From Simonsiella muelleri ATCC 29453 (GTDB lineage: Bacteria > Pseudomonadota > Gammaproteobacteria > Burkholderiales > Neisseriaceae), in the NCBI RefSeq assembly GCF_002951835.1, contig NZ_CP019448.1, positions 1,364,001 through 1,428,000 of the forward strand: a stretch of DNA of 64,000 nucleotides. Reading direction: 5' to 3'. Positions 63,873 through 64,000 of the stretch are shown here, piece by piece; the first letter of the stretch is position 1; each line of letters begins with the position of its first letter. The position numbers were made by a program, and so were the translations under genes. The notes beneath the pieces are model-generated. The model was not told the origin of the DNA. It made no database searches and saw only the letters and a program-made list of their open reading frames with translations.

Positions 63873-64000
63873 ATGGGTTTAATTGCTATTGCATGTGGCT
63901 TAATTGTGGCATTGGGTGCGTTAGGTGCTTCTATTGGTATCGCGATGGTGGGTTCTAAATATTTAGAGTCTTCTGCACGTCAGCCTGAATTGATTGGTCC
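63873..64000 (+). CDS. atpE: ATP synthase F0 subunit c (partial, cut by window edge)
   Basis: The first 42 residues of the c-ring proteolipid: MGLIAIACGLIVALGAL, the glycine-rich helix, then SARQPEL of the cytoplasmic loop. The ion-binding Asp/Glu in helix 2 lies past the edge. AAGGAG is eight bases before ATG 63873. Confidence 0.95.
   Translation, partial: MGLIAIACGLIVALGALGASIGIAMVGSKYLESSARQPELIG

Overview
The window comes from a naturally transformable member of the Neisseriaceae, most likely the Simonsiella/Alysiella/Kingella branch. Three things support this. First, at least 30 perfect copies of a 15-base near-palindrome (TTCAGGCAGCCTGAA, or with T in the centre) are scattered through it; this word contains the DNA uptake sequence (DUS) forms known as the kingDUS (AGGCAGCCTGAA) and simDUS (AGGCTGCCTGAA) dialects. 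Second, the order dnaB followed by five minor-pilin genes is the Neisseria pilH-pilX arrangement. Third, the base composition is AT-rich and nearly every gene is a recognisable neisserial or betaproteobacterial core gene. The species cannot be fixed from the sequence alone.

Layout. 1-3 kb: iscR-iscS on the minus strand, with an IscR-type operator, followed by three unrecognised small genes where iscU would be expected. 3.4-9.6 kb: a minus-strand block purF, cvpA, a SPOR-domain protein and folC, then plsY, which here carries a 44-residue repeat tail. 9.6-17.8 kb: folB, lolC/E-lolD, a tRNA-Thr, ribBA (with a degenerate RibA half), a small MORN protein, an ADP-ribosylglycohydrolase, dcd and lnt. 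17.9-23.4 kb: fadD, rpoH, accD, pta and a second tRNA-Thr nearly identical in gene and flanks. 23.8-34.2 kb: eptA, an hldE-type adenylyltransferase, ychF, trmA, comEC, pqiB and pqiA. 34.6-38.5 kb: wza-wzb-wzc capsule/exopolysaccharide export genes without sugar-synthesis genes beside them. 38.7-45 kb: a hypothetical gene, dut, dnaB and pilH-I-J-K-X. 45.2-57.8 kb: kdsA, dinG, nlpD-like, brnQ, a YajR-like MFS protein, ssb, purN, murI, thrS and lpxL/htrB. 58-61.4 kb: a complete moaA-moaB-mobA-moaC-moaD-moaE molybdopterin operon. 61.6-64 kb: yebC and the start of the atp operon (atpI, atpB, partial atpE).

The genes form ordinary cellular modules: envelope building (plsY, lnt, lol, eptA, kdsA, hldE, lpxL, pqi, wza/b/c), DNA uptake and type IV pili (comEC, pilH-X, the DUS), purine and dUTP metabolism, and cofactor synthesis (folate, riboflavin, molybdopterin, Fe-S).

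I do not see a complete novel multi-gene system. The unusual material is mostly in details: the PlsY tail with 11-residue periodicity, an extended Lnt tail, at least two families of short inverted-repeat elements sharing the end AGAACCTGTRTTCA, and DUS copies that supply stop codons and terminator stems.
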